Positions 8,289 through 16,168 of a stretch of 64,000 nt of DNA are shown piece by piece (positions within the stretch are counted from its first letter, which is position 1; the number at the start of each line of letters is the position of its first letter). Below the pieces are notes generated by a model that worked only from the letters and a program-made list of their open reading frames with translations, ran no database searches and had not been told where the DNA came from. Location: positions 108,092-172,091 of the forward strand of contig CAZBXE010000004.1 in NCBI GenBank assembly GCA_964496125.1, given 5' to 3'. The translations under genes and the position numbers were made by a program. The DNA comes from CAZBXE01 sp964496125 (GTDB lineage: Bacteria; Chlamydiota; Chlamydiia; Chlamydiales; CAZBXE01).

Positions 8289-10217
8289 TTAATTTTTATG
8301 CCTTTTACGGGAACGTCTTCTGAGGTAAGCGCCAAGAAGAAGTGCTCCTGCTAGAATAATGTAGGTTCTTGGTTCGGGGATCATCGTGTCCCCTGTCAAT
8401 GTTGATGTGCTCATATCCACGGTTGCTTGTGTCGTATGATCGAGGGTGTCCACGATGTCAATGTGGTCGACTGTCTGCACATCCATCTGATCCACACTTG
8501 TTGTACTTGTCGAAGTGCTAGTTCCTGAAATCGTCGTAGAAGAGCTTGAAGAGGCAGTTGTGGTTGTTCCTGTTTGCGTAGTCGATGATGATGTTGTTGT
8601 GGTAGCGCCTGTAGAAGTCGTGGTTGAGGTAGCGCCTGTTGTTGAAGAGGTTGTTGTGTCTTGTTGAGTGGTTGAGGTAGCACCTGTTGTTGAAGAGGTT
8701 GTTGTGTCTTGTTGAGTGGTTGATGTGGCACCTGTAGTTGTAGTTGTAGTTGAAGTGTCTTGTTGAGTGGTTGAGGTAGCGCCTGTTGTTGTAGTTGAAG
8801 TGTCTTGTTGAGTGGTTGAGGTAGCGCCTGTTGTTGAAGAGGTTGTTGTGTCTTGTTGAGTGGTTGAGGTTGCACCTGTAGTTGTAGTTGAAGTGTCTTG
8901 TTGGGTGGTAGAGGTGCTAGAGTCAGTTGAGGTGCTGGTAGCGCCCGTTGTTGTTGATGTGGCACCTGTAGTTGTAGTTGAAGTGTCTTGTTGGGTGGTA
9001 GAGGTGCTAGAGTCAGTTGTCGTGGTAGTAGCACCTGTTGTTGTGCTCGTCTCTTGAGCAGTTGTTGTCGTTGTTGTAGCTCCTGTTGTTGTCGTGGCTC
9101 CTGTTGTGCTCGTCTCTTGAGCTGTGGTTGTCGTTGTTGTGGCCCCGGTTGTCGTTGTTGCACCTGTTGTAGAAGTGTCTTGAGCTGTAGTTGTTGCACC
9201 TGTTGTTGTTGTAGCTCCTGTTGTAGAAGTGTCTTGAGCTGTGGTTGTAGCCCCTGTCGTTGTTGTTCCTCCTGTTGTGGTTGTAGCCCCTGTCGTTGTT
9301 GCGTCTGTTGTCGTTGTTGTCGTTGTTGTCGTTGGAGGTGTAGTTGTTTGAGTAGTAGCTGTTGCCGTTGTTGCTGATGTTGTCGTTGTTGTAGAGCCTG
9401 TTGTTGTGGTGGTTTCTTTTGCTGTTGCAGTGGTTAGACCCTTGGGTATGCCTGTGGTAAGGTCCGTACCAGTTCCACCTGATGTGAAACCACCGTAACC
9501 AAGTCCGCTGGTTGTGCCCGTCGCTCCAACAGTTCCAGCACCACCTGCACCTGCACCATATCCGCCATCGCCTTCAAATCCGCTGTCTCCTTCAAATCCG
9601 CTGTCTCCTTCAAATCCGCTGTCTCCTTCAAATCCGCTGTCTCCTTCAAAGCCTCTATCGCTGTCATACGATCCGCTGCTGTCATATCCTCTGCATGTAT
9701 CTGCACAACACCTATTGCAGCAGGTCTTATCTTCTTCACAAGTAGTGCAGTGTTCTAGATGGCAGCTAAGAGATCCACAACCAGAGCGGACGTGTTTATG
9801 GGGACAACAGCAGCGATGGAGCGAGAACACTTTTTTTTCTATATTCTCATCGAGTTTTTCCGGGATGACGAGATCTTTTTCATATCCATGAACAACTGGC
9901 GCCTTTTTCTTGTCCTTGGCCTGCTGTTCTGTGGGAGAGACAGTGAGATTTAAAACTCTTTCTTGTTCCTTCGTTTCGTCGTTTTGAAAGAGTTTTTCGG
10001 TTATAGGGGATTCAGGCTTAGAAGGCGGAGATACCCTATAGAGGGAAGAAAAATTCATAGGACGTGGGGGAATAGGAGGGCCGCCGGATGCTTGCAGTGA
10101 GAGATCATCCATTTCTTTGGCAAGGCTGCCGAGGGGAGAGGGTTTTTCGACGCCATAACCTGTGTGGCAAGTTATGAGTACAAGACAAAATAGTGTCCAC
10201 TGTTTAGAGCTATGCAA
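8289..10217 (-). CDS. Secreted Cys-rich/Thr-rich protein with PEP-CTERM-like C-terminus
   Basis: 642 residues from a TTG start (preceded by AGGTGAAGG; no ATG is available). Domain order: signal peptide 1-23 (hydrophobic core with a C near its end); a Pro/Ser-rich linker; a cysteine cluster at about 134-176 with some fourteen Cys (CCC, CC and C-x-x-C spacings); five G-F-E-G-D-S/G units; a Gly/Ala stretch; then about 300 residues of low-complexity Thr/Ser/Gln with T-Q-Q-D-T-S-T and T-G-A-T modules; an acidic segment; and a C-terminal tail I-P-E-P-R-T-Y, a hydrophobic helix and a final R-R-R-S-R-K-R-H cluster. That tail has the three parts of a PEP-CTERM sorting signal (PEP motif, membrane helix, basic end). 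The Thr-rich part looks like a glycosylation-prone mucin-type stalk; the Cys cluster could disulfide-link in the envelope. Length within repeats may vary by strain. Function unknown. Confidence 0.85.
   Translation of the reverse strand: MHSSKQWTLFCLVLITCHTGYGVEKPSPLGSLAKEMDDLSLQASGGPPIPPRPMNFSSLYRVSPPSKPESPITEKLFQNDETKEQERVLNLTVSPTEQQAKDKKKAPVVHGYEKDLVIPEKLDENIEKKVFSLHRCCCPHKHVRSGCGSLSCHLEHCTTCEEDKTCCNRCCADTCRGYDSSGSYDSDRGFEGDSGFEGDSGFEGDSGFEGDSGFEGDGGYGAGAGGAGTVGATGTTSGLGYGGFTSGGTGTDLTTGIPKGLTTATAKETTTTTGSTTTTTSATTATATTQTTTPPTTTTTTTTTDATTTGATTTTGGTTTTGATTTAQDTSTTGATTTTGATTTAQDTSTTGATTTTGATTTTTTAQETSTTGATTTTGATTTTTTAQETSTTTGATTTTTDSSTSTTQQDTSTTTTGATSTTTGATSTSTDSSTSTTQQDTSTTTTGATSTTQQDTTTSSTTGATSTTQQDTSTTTTGATSTTQQDTSTTTTTTGATSTTQQDTTTSSTTGATSTTQQDTTTSSTTGATSTTTSTGATTTTSSSTTQTGTTTTASSSSSTTISGTSTSTSTTSVDQMDVQTVDHIDIVDTLDHTTQATVDMSTSTLTGDTMIPEPRTYIILAGALLLGAYLRRRSRKRHKN
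8600..9430 (-). repeat. Degenerate Thr/Gln-coding repeats inside the PEP-CTERM-like gene
   Basis: The coding strand repeats units for T-T-Q-Q-D-T-S-T, T-T-T-G-A-T-S and T-T-A-Q-D/E-T-S-T. At DNA level the plus strand shows recurring GTTGTGTCTTGTTGAGTGG blocks (8650-8890), with spacing between 45 and 75 bases. Units are similar but not identical, so the array has diverged after duplication. Open frames on the other strands through this stretch are by-products of the repeat. Confidence 0.85.
9571..9660 (-). repeat. 18-bp tandem repeat encoding G-F-E-G-D-S
   Basis: Four perfect tandem copies of CCTTCAAATCCGCTGTCT (9571-9588, 9589-9606, 9607-9624, 9625-9642, plus strand) followed by a diverged fifth copy. 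Because the unit is a multiple of three, gain or loss of copies would change the length of the G-F-E-G-D-S segment without a frameshift. Confidence 0.95.
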
Positions 10218-10316
10218 CCTTCACCTGCAGGGGGCAGAGTTTTAAAAAGATTTTCTACACCCTTGTTCTTCTAGCAGATCTTTCTATTTATACACAAACC
10301 CCTTGAAAACAGTACA

Positions 10317-10488
10317 TATACACAAATAAGCTGAAAAGTTGGTTTCTGCCTGCGTCGGCCTAGCTCTCAATTTTTGCCCGCCTGCATTGCTAAGGTTTTT
10401 AACCTTAGCTTCTTCGGCGACGCTAAGCTTGCAAAAATTGAGAGCGCCTCCTTGGCATATTCCCAACTTTTCAGCTTATTTGTGTATA
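10317..10488. repeat. 172-bp MITE-like inverted-repeat element, complete copy A
   Basis: Both ends carry a perfect 26-bp inverted repeat starting TATACACAAATAAGCTGA and ending in AGTTGG (arms 10317-10342 and 10463-10488). Inside lie further nested inverted repeats: CTCTCAATTTTTGC near 10374 pairs with GCAAAAATTGAGAG near 10445, and GCTAAGGTT/AACCTTAGC forms a central hairpin at about 10389-10410. The whole element could fold as one long cruciform or RNA hairpin. It encodes no transposase. Copy B (53754-53925) has exactly the same length and copy C starts at 63948. A degenerate end, TATACACAAACCCCTTGA, lies just outside at 10289. It fills the 274-bp gap between the PEP-CTERM-like gene and metK. 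Confidence 0.92.
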
Positions 10489-10491
10489 GAA

Positions 10492-11658
10492 TCAAAGGCT
10501 TCTTAGAGCATTTTGTAGGAGATCAACACGGTCGAGTTTTTCCCAGGTGAATTCAGCAAGCTCTCTGCCAAAGTGGCCGCCAGAGGCTGTCTGTCTATAG
10601 ATAGGACGCTTAAGATGAAGCATTTCTATGATCCCCTTTGGAGTCAAGTCAAAAGCAAGAGGAATCATCCGAGCCAGGACTTCTTCAGGTACCGTTGCTG
10701 TTCCAAAGGAGTCGACCTTGATGGAAATGGGGAACGGAACACCTATGGCATACGAAATTTGCACTTCGCATCTCTTTGCAAATCCAGCGCCTACGAGGTT
10801 TTTTGCAACGTATCGAGCCGCATAGGAAGCTGATCTATCCACCTTACTGGCATCCTTTCCTGAAAAGGCGCCGCCTCCGTGCCTACCCATCCCCCCATAC
10901 GAATCCACCATTGTCTTCCTTCCTGTAACGCCCGTATCTGCATAGGGACCCCCAATCACGAATCGGCCAGTTGGGTTGATAAAGAAAAGAGTTTTTTCAT
11001 CTAAGTACTTTTGAGGGATGACTTGCTCTGCAAGCTTACGTGCATCTTTTACGATGGTATCGTGGTCTACTTCTTCTTTATGTTGCGTAGAGATCACGAC
11101 GGTATGCACACGAACTGGAGTATGGTCTTCTTTGTATTCAACCGTGACTTGTGTTTTTGCATCGGGGCCGAGGTAGGGCAGGGTTTTATTTATTCTAGCT
11201 TGTTCTAAGCCAAGGACAAGGGCATGGGCGAGCATAATGGGAAGAGGCATGAGTTCTTTTGTTTCATTGCATGCAAATCCAAACATAATGCCTTGATCTC
11301 CAGCGCCTTGACCTTTTAATATCCCCATTTCATGGGTGACGCTTCTTGCAATATCAGGAGATTGCCTGTTAAAGCTTGTGAGGACGCCGCACGTGTCATA
11401 GTCAAAGCCGAAGGTATTTCCCACATATCCAATATCACGGATCACATCACGGATAATTTTTTGCGGGGCAAGCTGGTGGAGAGAAGTAATTTCTCCTGCT
11501 AGGAAAACAAGGCCGCGCGTGATGATGGCTTCAATGGCAACTTTTGATTCCGGGTCGGTCGAAAGGCAGGCATCGAGTAAGGCGTCTGCTATTTGATCAG
11601 CCACTTTGTCTGGGTGACCTGAGGAAACAGATTCCGATGTAAATAGGAAATGTGTCAT
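10492..11658 (-). CDS. metK: S-adenosylmethionine synthetase
   Basis: Makes S-adenosylmethionine from ATP and methionine in the cytoplasm. 388 residues, the usual length of about 380-400. Visible signatures: N-terminal F-T-S-E-S-V-S-S-G-H-P-D-K-V-A-D-Q, the adenosine/metal motif G-A-G-D-Q-G-I-M-F-G (about 117-126), the phosphate-binding G-G-G-A-F-S-G-K-D-A-S-K-V-D-R-S near 260, and the tail Y-A-I-G-V. Three MetK domains are complete. The start ATG at 11658 faces a small divergent gene 35 bp away. Pathogenic Chlamydia import SAM rather than make it as far as I recall, so metK here suggests a less reduced genome. The gene's stop is four bases from copy A of the inverted repeat, which may act as a transcript end. 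Confidence 0.97.
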   Translation of the reverse strand: MTHFLFTSESVSSGHPDKVADQIADALLDACLSTDPESKVAIEAIITRGLVFLAGEITSLHQLAPQKIIRDVIRDIGYVGNTFGFDYDTCGVLTSFNRQSPDIARSVTHEMGILKGQGAGDQGIMFGFACNETKELMPLPIMLAHALVLGLEQARINKTLPYLGPDAKTQVTVEYKEDHTPVRVHTVVISTQHKEEVDHDTIVKDARKLAEQVIPQKYLDEKTLFFINPTGRFVIGGPYADTGVTGRKTMVDSYGGMGRHGGGAFSGKDASKVDRSASYAARYVAKNLVGAGFAKRCEVQISYAIGVPFPISIKVDSFGTATVPEEVLARMIPLAFDLTPKGIIEMLHLKRPIYRQTASGGHFGRELAEFTWEKLDRVDLLQNALRSL

Positions 11659-11692
11659 AACAAGAGGATAGTAAACTTTTTGGTTTTTGGAA

Positions 11693-12031
11693 ATGAAAAG
11701 GTTGTTTCTTCTCTCTCTTCTTCCCTTTTTTCTATGGGGCGAGATGCCTATGAATGTAACCTTTATGACTTTGTCTGAGGGAGTTCATAAAAAGATTGCA
11801 ATTCGTGGCTTTGTCATCTGCCCTCAAGAAGGGCTCTTTTTGCTTTCCAGCTTGCCAAACGTGAAGAGTTGCTGCGTTCACAAAAACGGAGTACAGATTC
11901 TGCTGGATCTAGAGAACCATTTTTTGTATGAGACTCCCTTGCACGTTGTGACAGCTACTGGGGTTTTAAGTCAGGCAAAAGATGGTACCTACTGTTTAGA
12001 AAGAGCGACTCTTATGGACTCGAAGCGGTGA
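11693..12031 (+). CDS. Small secreted hypothetical protein
   Basis: About 112 residues from ATG 11693 (a TTG two codons earlier is also possible). It opens with M-K-R-L-F-L-L-S-L-L-P-F-F-L-W-G, a clear signal peptide. The mature part, about 95 residues, contains a C-C pair and two single Cys and is probably beta-rich. I recognise no family. It is divergent from metK, and its 3' end overlaps murI tail to tail by 43 bp, which slightly weakens the call; however the signal peptide and clean frame support a real gene. Confidence 0.6.
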   Translation: MKRLFLLSLLPFFLWGEMPMNVTFMTLSEGVHKKIAIRGFVICPQEGLFLLSSLPNVKSCCVHKNGVQILLDLENHFLYETPLHVVTATGVLSQAKDGTYCLERATLMDSKR

Positions 12032-12807
12032 TTTAAGATTTTAGCTCCCATCATCTCAAGCCTTTTTTTTGCACCTGTTACAATAAACTCTCTTTGCCCT
12101 TGGTTATTGGGAGGAGTTTTCAGATCATTTTTTTGAAGCTCTGTCTGCAGCTCTACGAGACAGGCTGCACCTGGCTCGATAAGTGCAACATCTTTTCCCA
12201 TTTCCTTTGCAATCAGATTCTTTAGGAGAGGAAAATGTGTACATCCTAAGAGGAGAGTGTCAATGCCCGCCTCTTTTAGCGGGGCCAAGTAGGTCCGAAG
12301 AAGCTCTTTTGCTTCTTTACTTGATGCTTTTCCTTGCTCAATTAACAAAACAAGGTGCGGACAAGCCTCTGAGAAGACATGGGCTCCTTCCAGCTTGGCG
12401 AGTATTTCTCTTTGGTAGATTGCCGATTGGATGGTTGCTTTTGTCGCAATGACACCAATTTTCTTACTGCGCGTTGCTTTGATTGCTAGTTCGACACCGG
12501 GAGTGATGACTCCAATCACAGGCACGGGACTGATTTTTTGGAGCGATTCCAGGGCCACGGCAGAAACTGTACTGCAGGCAACCACAATGATCTTACATTT
12601 TTTTTCTAAAAGGTGAGCTAGAATTCGTAAGGAAAGACGATTGATCGTGCTTGGTTTTTTATTGCCGTAAGGAACGTTGGCCGTATCTGCTACATAGAGT
12701 AAGTTTTCTTCTGGGAATTTGCGTGCGATGTGTTTCATAATGGTCAAACCACCCAAACCCGAGTCGAAGATGCCAATAGGATTATGATAAGGCAGGAGGG
12801 AGGACAA
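11989..12807 (-). CDS. murI: Glutamate racemase
   Basis: Converts L- to D-glutamate for peptidoglycan precursors. 272 residues. Key residues are visible: D15 in I-F-D-S-G-L-G-G, catalytic C78 in V-A-C-S-T and C189 in L-L-G-C-T-H-F-P, with the D-T-A-N-V-P-Y-G substrate loop at 41-48. The first Cys motif reads C-S-T instead of the usual C-N-T. The first possible start is a TTG (no ATG precedes the I-G-I-F-D motif) and overlaps the upstream LysM gene by 26 bp, implying translational coupling. Its pairing with a LysM protein and the Tol-Pal block makes a cell-envelope/division cluster. Confidence 0.95.
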   Translation of the reverse strand: MSSLLPYHNPIGIFDSGLGGLTIMKHIARKFPEENLLYVADTANVPYGNKKPSTINRLSLRILAHLLEKKCKIIVVACSTVSAVALESLQKISPVPVIGVITPGVELAIKATRSKKIGVIATKATIQSAIYQREILAKLEGAHVFSEACPHLVLLIEQGKASSKEAKELLRTYLAPLKEAGIDTLLLGCTHFPLLKNLIAKEMGKDVALIEPGAACLVELQTELQKNDLKTPPNNQGQREFIVTGAKKRLEMMGAKILNHRFESIRVALSKQ

Positions 12808-13429
12808 TGGTTTGACCTACGGTAATGCGATCGCTTAAAAGTTGGTTACGTTCTTTTATTTTTTTTACAGAAGTTTGATTTTCCTTTGCGATCTTTTCTA
12901 AAGAATCCCCTGGCTTTACCTTATAGATTCTTTCGTTTGGATCTTTTGGCAAAGAAGCGTCTACGATATGGTGCAGGGCTTTTTCTAAATGGGATAGATT
13001 CTGAGTTTGCTGAGCGAAGGCAGACTCAAGGCTTAGTAGTTTCTGATCGAATTTTTGAAATGCTGTGACGATGTCATTTGAGTGAGCTTGCAGCTTGCGT
13101 AAATCGACCACAAGAGATTCTGTCCTTCCTTCTAGAGTCGACAGTTTTAAAGAGAGGACTTGGAGATCTTTTTGGGTTTTCTTGATGTCACCCATCTCTT
13201 CATGAAGAGCGAGCAAAGTTTCCTCTTGTGTTTTTAGCCTTTCTTGTAATGTTTCCACGATCTCTTCTTGGATAGAGATTTCGAGGCGCACAGTTTGAAT
13301 TGCCTCTTGTATATTCGTGCGAAAATCAGATTCAACATGGGACTTTGCCGCGCGATTAGGCTCCCTCCCGATTAGGCTCGGGAGGGGCTGCAAAAGCAAA
13401 CAAATGAGGGGAAGAAGCCTAAGGATCAT
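12782..13429 (-). CDS. Periplasmic coiled-coil protein with C-terminal LysM domain
   Basis: 215 residues: signal peptide (about 1-20), a long heptad-rich coiled coil (about 38-160, rich in E/K/L/Q), and a LysM peptidoglycan-binding domain at about 168-212 (Y-K-V-K-P-G-D-S-L-E-K-I-A through I-T-V-G-Q-T-I-V-L-P). The domain would bind the glycan strand of peptidoglycan while the coiled coil spans or oligomerises. It follows pal by 12 bp and overlaps murI, so it is the last envelope gene of the tol-pal operon. The same position holds a LysM gene in C. trachomatis (CT601 from memory). Confidence 0.9.
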   Translation of the reverse strand: MILRLLPLICLLLQPLPSLIGREPNRAAKSHVESDFRTNIQEAIQTVRLEISIQEEIVETLQERLKTQEETLLALHEEMGDIKKTQKDLQVLSLKLSTLEGRTESLVVDLRKLQAHSNDIVTAFQKFDQKLLSLESAFAQQTQNLSHLEKALHHIVDASLPKDPNERIYKVKPGDSLEKIAKENQTSVKKIKERNQLLSDRITVGQTIVLPPALS

Positions 13430-13441
13430 GCGAAAAAACCC

Positions 13442-14140
13442 TTACGAGTGATAGATCTTGAACTCGGCTCTTCTGTTTTTCTTAAAGGATTCTTCAGTGT
13501 GTCCTTTAGCAAGAGGGCGCTCTTTCCCGTAGGATACAGTTTGTATTCTCTCAGGATCAACGCCTTCTTTCACAAGGAGTGAACGTACTGTATTGCTTCT
13601 TCTGGTACCAAGGGCTAGGTTATACGCCTGAGCACCCCTTTCATCACAATGCCCTTCGATGCAGAGGTAGGCATTGTTCTGCTTTTTCATGTAATCGGCT
13701 ATCCCTTTGACAATCTTTAGGTTATCATCACCTCTGATTTTGTCGCTATCTAAAGAAAAATGGATATTGCGGAAGATCTCTGCCAGCCGCTCGCTGTCTT
13801 TAGGATCTTTAAATTCCTTTAGACTTGGTGCGTTTTTCGCATCTAGTGCGCGATTTCCCTTTTTTGCTAGGGTGTTTTCTTCTTTTTCAATCAGGGGGAT
13901 GTATTCATCTAAGAGAGAGTACTCTTCGGCATCTTCATTAAATCCAGAAAACTCCCCTTTGGAACGGATCTGTCGTGAGTCGTCCCCGTGTTTTCCGCCC
14001 AGGGCTCTGAGACCTCTACCAACATAGCGTGTTGCAGATCTCGTGTCATCCCAAACTTCTTCGGTGGAGCGGTGGCAACCCACAAGAAATGTTGCTGCTA
14101 GGGCAATTTGCAGAGCAACAAACATAGATGATTTTTTCAT
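13442..14140 (-). CDS. pal: Peptidoglycan-associated lipoprotein Pal
   Basis: Outer-membrane lipoprotein that anchors the membrane to peptidoglycan and partners TolB. The longest frame begins at 14296, but the ATG at 14140 has GAGGGAG a few bases upstream and yields a proper lipoprotein signal ending in lipobox L-V-G-C (Cys 22 of the revised protein), so I set the start there (232 residues). The C-terminal OmpA-like domain (about 130-230) shows I-H-F-S-L-D-S-D-K-I, the E-G-H-C-D-E-R-G peptidoglycan-binding motif with Y-N-L-A-L-G-x-R-R-S, and the end S-Y-G-K-E-R-P. It follows tolB in the same operon. Confidence 0.95.
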   Translation of the reverse strand: MKKSSMFVALQIALAATFLVGCHRSTEEVWDDTRSATRYVGRGLRALGGKHGDDSRQIRSKGEFSGFNEDAEEYSLLDEYIPLIEKEENTLAKKGNRALDAKNAPSLKEFKDPKDSERLAEIFRNIHFSLDSDKIRGDDNLKIVKGIADYMKKQNNAYLCIEGHCDERGAQAYNLALGTRRSNTVRSLLVKEGVDPERIQTVSYGKERPLAKGHTEESFKKNRRAEFKIYHS

Positions 14141-14255
14141 GTTCTCCCTCATGTTTTCCAGGTTTTTTTGCTTCCCCATGGTAACACAGAACAAATATCG
14201 AAGTAAAGAGATAATCGGAACACACGATACCTCGATTTCTTCTTTATCCTGTGAT

Positions 14256-15503
14256 CTAGTTGTGGGTTGGTTGCCAGCTTGGAAACTGTTTGTCACCTCC
14301 GCCTGAGGTGATTTGTGTGGGTTTTTGAAGAATTAAGTCCGTGAGGAAAAGCTCGTTGGTCTCTCCGCTTGTTGTGTTGTAGAGCAGGTGTAAGCTATTC
14401 GGGGCAAAGGTGGGATTTTCCTTATGAAGTGATCCTTCTGTAATTTGCCGCTCTTTGCCTTCTTCAAAGTCGAAAACAAAAATTTGCCTAATGCCTTTAG
14501 TCAGAGCACAGAATGCAATTTTCTTTCCGTCAGGTGACCAGGAAGGTGCTGAGCTTTCGACAGTAAACCGGGAGAGGAGCTTAGGTTGTAAGTCTGCTTG
14601 TTTTGTCCCTGGCTTTGGAATGTCCATCACATATACTTTCGGTTGCCCATCTTTATTGGAGACAAAGGCGATTCTTCTTCCGTCTGGACTAAAGGAAGGG
14701 GAGGCTTGTGTGGCGTGCCTTGAAGCAAAAATCTGCTGCGGTTTTCCACTTCCAAGAGGCAGCGGCTGGATGAAAAGATCGGGATTCCCTGCAGCATCGG
14801 AGATGAAAGCAAGTTTTGTTCTTTTAAGGTCGCACGTGGGCATGATCTGGTTACCGCTTAACTGTAGGCAAGGCGCAGCCTTGCCTGTATCTAGGGAGGA
14901 AAGATAAATTTTAGGAAGACCGTCCACATACGAAGCGTAAAAAAAATGGGTTGGTATCCCCCCCTCTTTTGGAGGGAGATAGCACGGAGTGACGACAAAG
15001 GAATTTTCGTGTGTCAGTTGCCTTGGGTTTGCCCCGTCGTAATCGGCTTCAAATACTTCAGCAATTGCTTTTGTCCCTCTTTTTCCTTTTAGAGTAAAGA
15101 GAAACCGAGTGCTTGCAATCCCTTTTTCTCCGGTGATGATCTTGTGTACTTCGTCGGCAATATGGTGGATCTTTCTGCGGTCTTTTGCAGCATCGCTTGA
15201 AAGGGGGTAGGCTGAGGTTTTGGTTGTTTTTCCGGTCTGTCTGTCAAAAACTCTCGCATGGACCATCTGGCCGCTTTGTAGGAACGAGACCTGGTAGCTT
15301 GCCTCACTGTCTGATGTAAGAAGAAGCCTGGCTCCCTTTTCAAAGTCGAATTTGGTAACAAGGCTAAGCTCTGCTGGTAAATCAGTAGTGTTTAATGAGA
15401 TGGGGATTAAAACCGCCTCCGTTTGGACGCGTACAATGAGATTTTCCTCTTCAGCAGCAAGCGAAAGGAAGAGACAGAGAATAATCAGGATTAGGCGGAC
15501 CAT
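14256..15503 (-). CDS. tolB: Tol-Pal system beta-propeller protein TolB
   Basis: Periplasmic partner of Pal in the Tol-Pal envelope complex. 415 residues: signal peptide 1-17, an N-terminal TolB domain (about 20-130), then PD40-type beta-propeller repeats with the recurring S-F-S-P-D-G-R-R-I-A-F and S-W-S-P-D-G-K-K-I-A-F motifs (about 270-380). GGAG eight bases before the ATG supports the start, which lies inside the end of the upstream tolA-like gene (13-bp overlap). A 115-bp gap separates it from pal. Confidence 0.95.
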   Translation of the reverse strand: MVRLILIILCLFLSLAAEEENLIVRVQTEAVLIPISLNTTDLPAELSLVTKFDFEKGARLLLTSDSEASYQVSFLQSGQMVHARVFDRQTGKTTKTSAYPLSSDAAKDRRKIHHIADEVHKIITGEKGIASTRFLFTLKGKRGTKAIAEVFEADYDGANPRQLTHENSFVVTPCYLPPKEGGIPTHFFYASYVDGLPKIYLSSLDTGKAAPCLQLSGNQIMPTCDLKRTKLAFISDAAGNPDLFIQPLPLGSGKPQQIFASRHATQASPSFSPDGRRIAFVSNKDGQPKVYVMDIPKPGTKQADLQPKLLSRFTVESSAPSWSPDGKKIAFCALTKGIRQIFVFDFEEGKERQITEGSLHKENPTFAPNSLHLLYNTTSGETNELFLTDLILQKPTQITSGGGDKQFPSWQPTHN

Positions 15504-16168
15504 TTTTCGGGCTCCAAGGTTAGAGAGAAGGTGATCTCGGTTTTTTTGTCTAAACGGTTTCCAAAAGGAGGAAAGGTGATCAATTTAAGGTTTTTTTCCA
15601 CATAAATTTGGTTCTGCAGGCTTTCACTTTTTATCTGTTCCACAGCAATCACTTTGCCTTCCTGATTCAAGGTAACTTGCAAGTGTACCTTGGCTTTTTC
15701 GGGAAGTCGCAAGAATAACTGGAGATGTCTTGTAAATAGGGTTTTGTAATCCGATTCACTTGGGGCCGTAACATCTACTTGTAATGTTTCTACTTTTTCA
15801 AGCGCAAGGGAAGAGCTTGCTCCAGAAGTTAGAGTATTCTGCTTTTCAGAAATTTTGGAAAGGGCATTTTTCGCATTTTGCAAAAGCTCTGCTTTGGGGG
15901 AGGGCGCAGGCGAGGGGGTGGTCTTTGTTTTTGTCACCTTTGGAGCAGAAGGTGCTGCTTTAACAATAGGCTCTGTGGGTGGCGAGGAGACAGCTTTTTG
16001 TGCATGGATGGGGGCTCCTTGCACATCCGTATGTGTGTGAACTTGGATTTTGTATTTTGTATTGAGGGGTGTTTTCTCATGGCTTGACACACATAAAGAA
16101 AGAAGAAGGATCACATGCGCTCCGAGAACACAGGCAATGATTTTTTTAAGTGGGCTTGAGAATAACAT
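15491..16168 (-). CDS. TolA/TonB-like periplasm-spanning protein
   Basis: 225 residues from ATG 16168 (a TTG at 16189 would add seven). One N-terminal membrane helix (about 8-28), a Pro/Ala/Lys/Thr-rich extended linker with S-P-A-P-S-P-K, and a C-terminal globular part (about 130-225) with two-strand TolA/TonB-type features (V-H-L-Q-V-T-L-N-Q-E-G-K-V, F-P-P-F). It takes the place of tolA between tolR and tolB and presumably couples the TolQ-TolR proton motor to TolB-Pal. Sequence is highly diverged from TolA, so I leave the symbol blank. It matches the position of C. trachomatis CT598 (from memory). Confidence 0.85.
   Translation of the reverse strand: MLFSSPLKKIIACVLGAHVILLLSLCVSSHEKTPLNTKYKIQVHTHTDVQGAPIHAQKAVSSPPTEPIVKAAPSAPKVTKTKTTPSPAPSPKAELLQNAKNALSKISEKQNTLTSGASSSLALEKVETLQVDVTAPSESDYKTLFTRHLQLFLRLPEKAKVHLQVTLNQEGKVIAVEQIKSESLQNQIYVEKNLKLITFPPFGNRLDKKTEITFSLTLEPEKWSA

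Noticed and set aside
8411..9199. A 262-codon Gln/Leu/Pro-rich minus-strand frame, and Val- and Cys-rich plus-strand frames over the same stretch
   Set aside because: They are alternative readings of the Thr-coding repeat array; their composition is set by the repeat and none has a ribosome site.
8600..9430. CRISPR-like spacing of repeats
   Set aside because: Units are coding, of uneven spacing and with spacers of the same low-complexity type; no cas genes.
10284..10466. 60-codon minus-strand frame in repeat copy A
   Set aside because: Part of the inverted-repeat element. A similar peptide occurs in copy B, but only because the DNA is repeated; I see no evidence that it is translated on its own.
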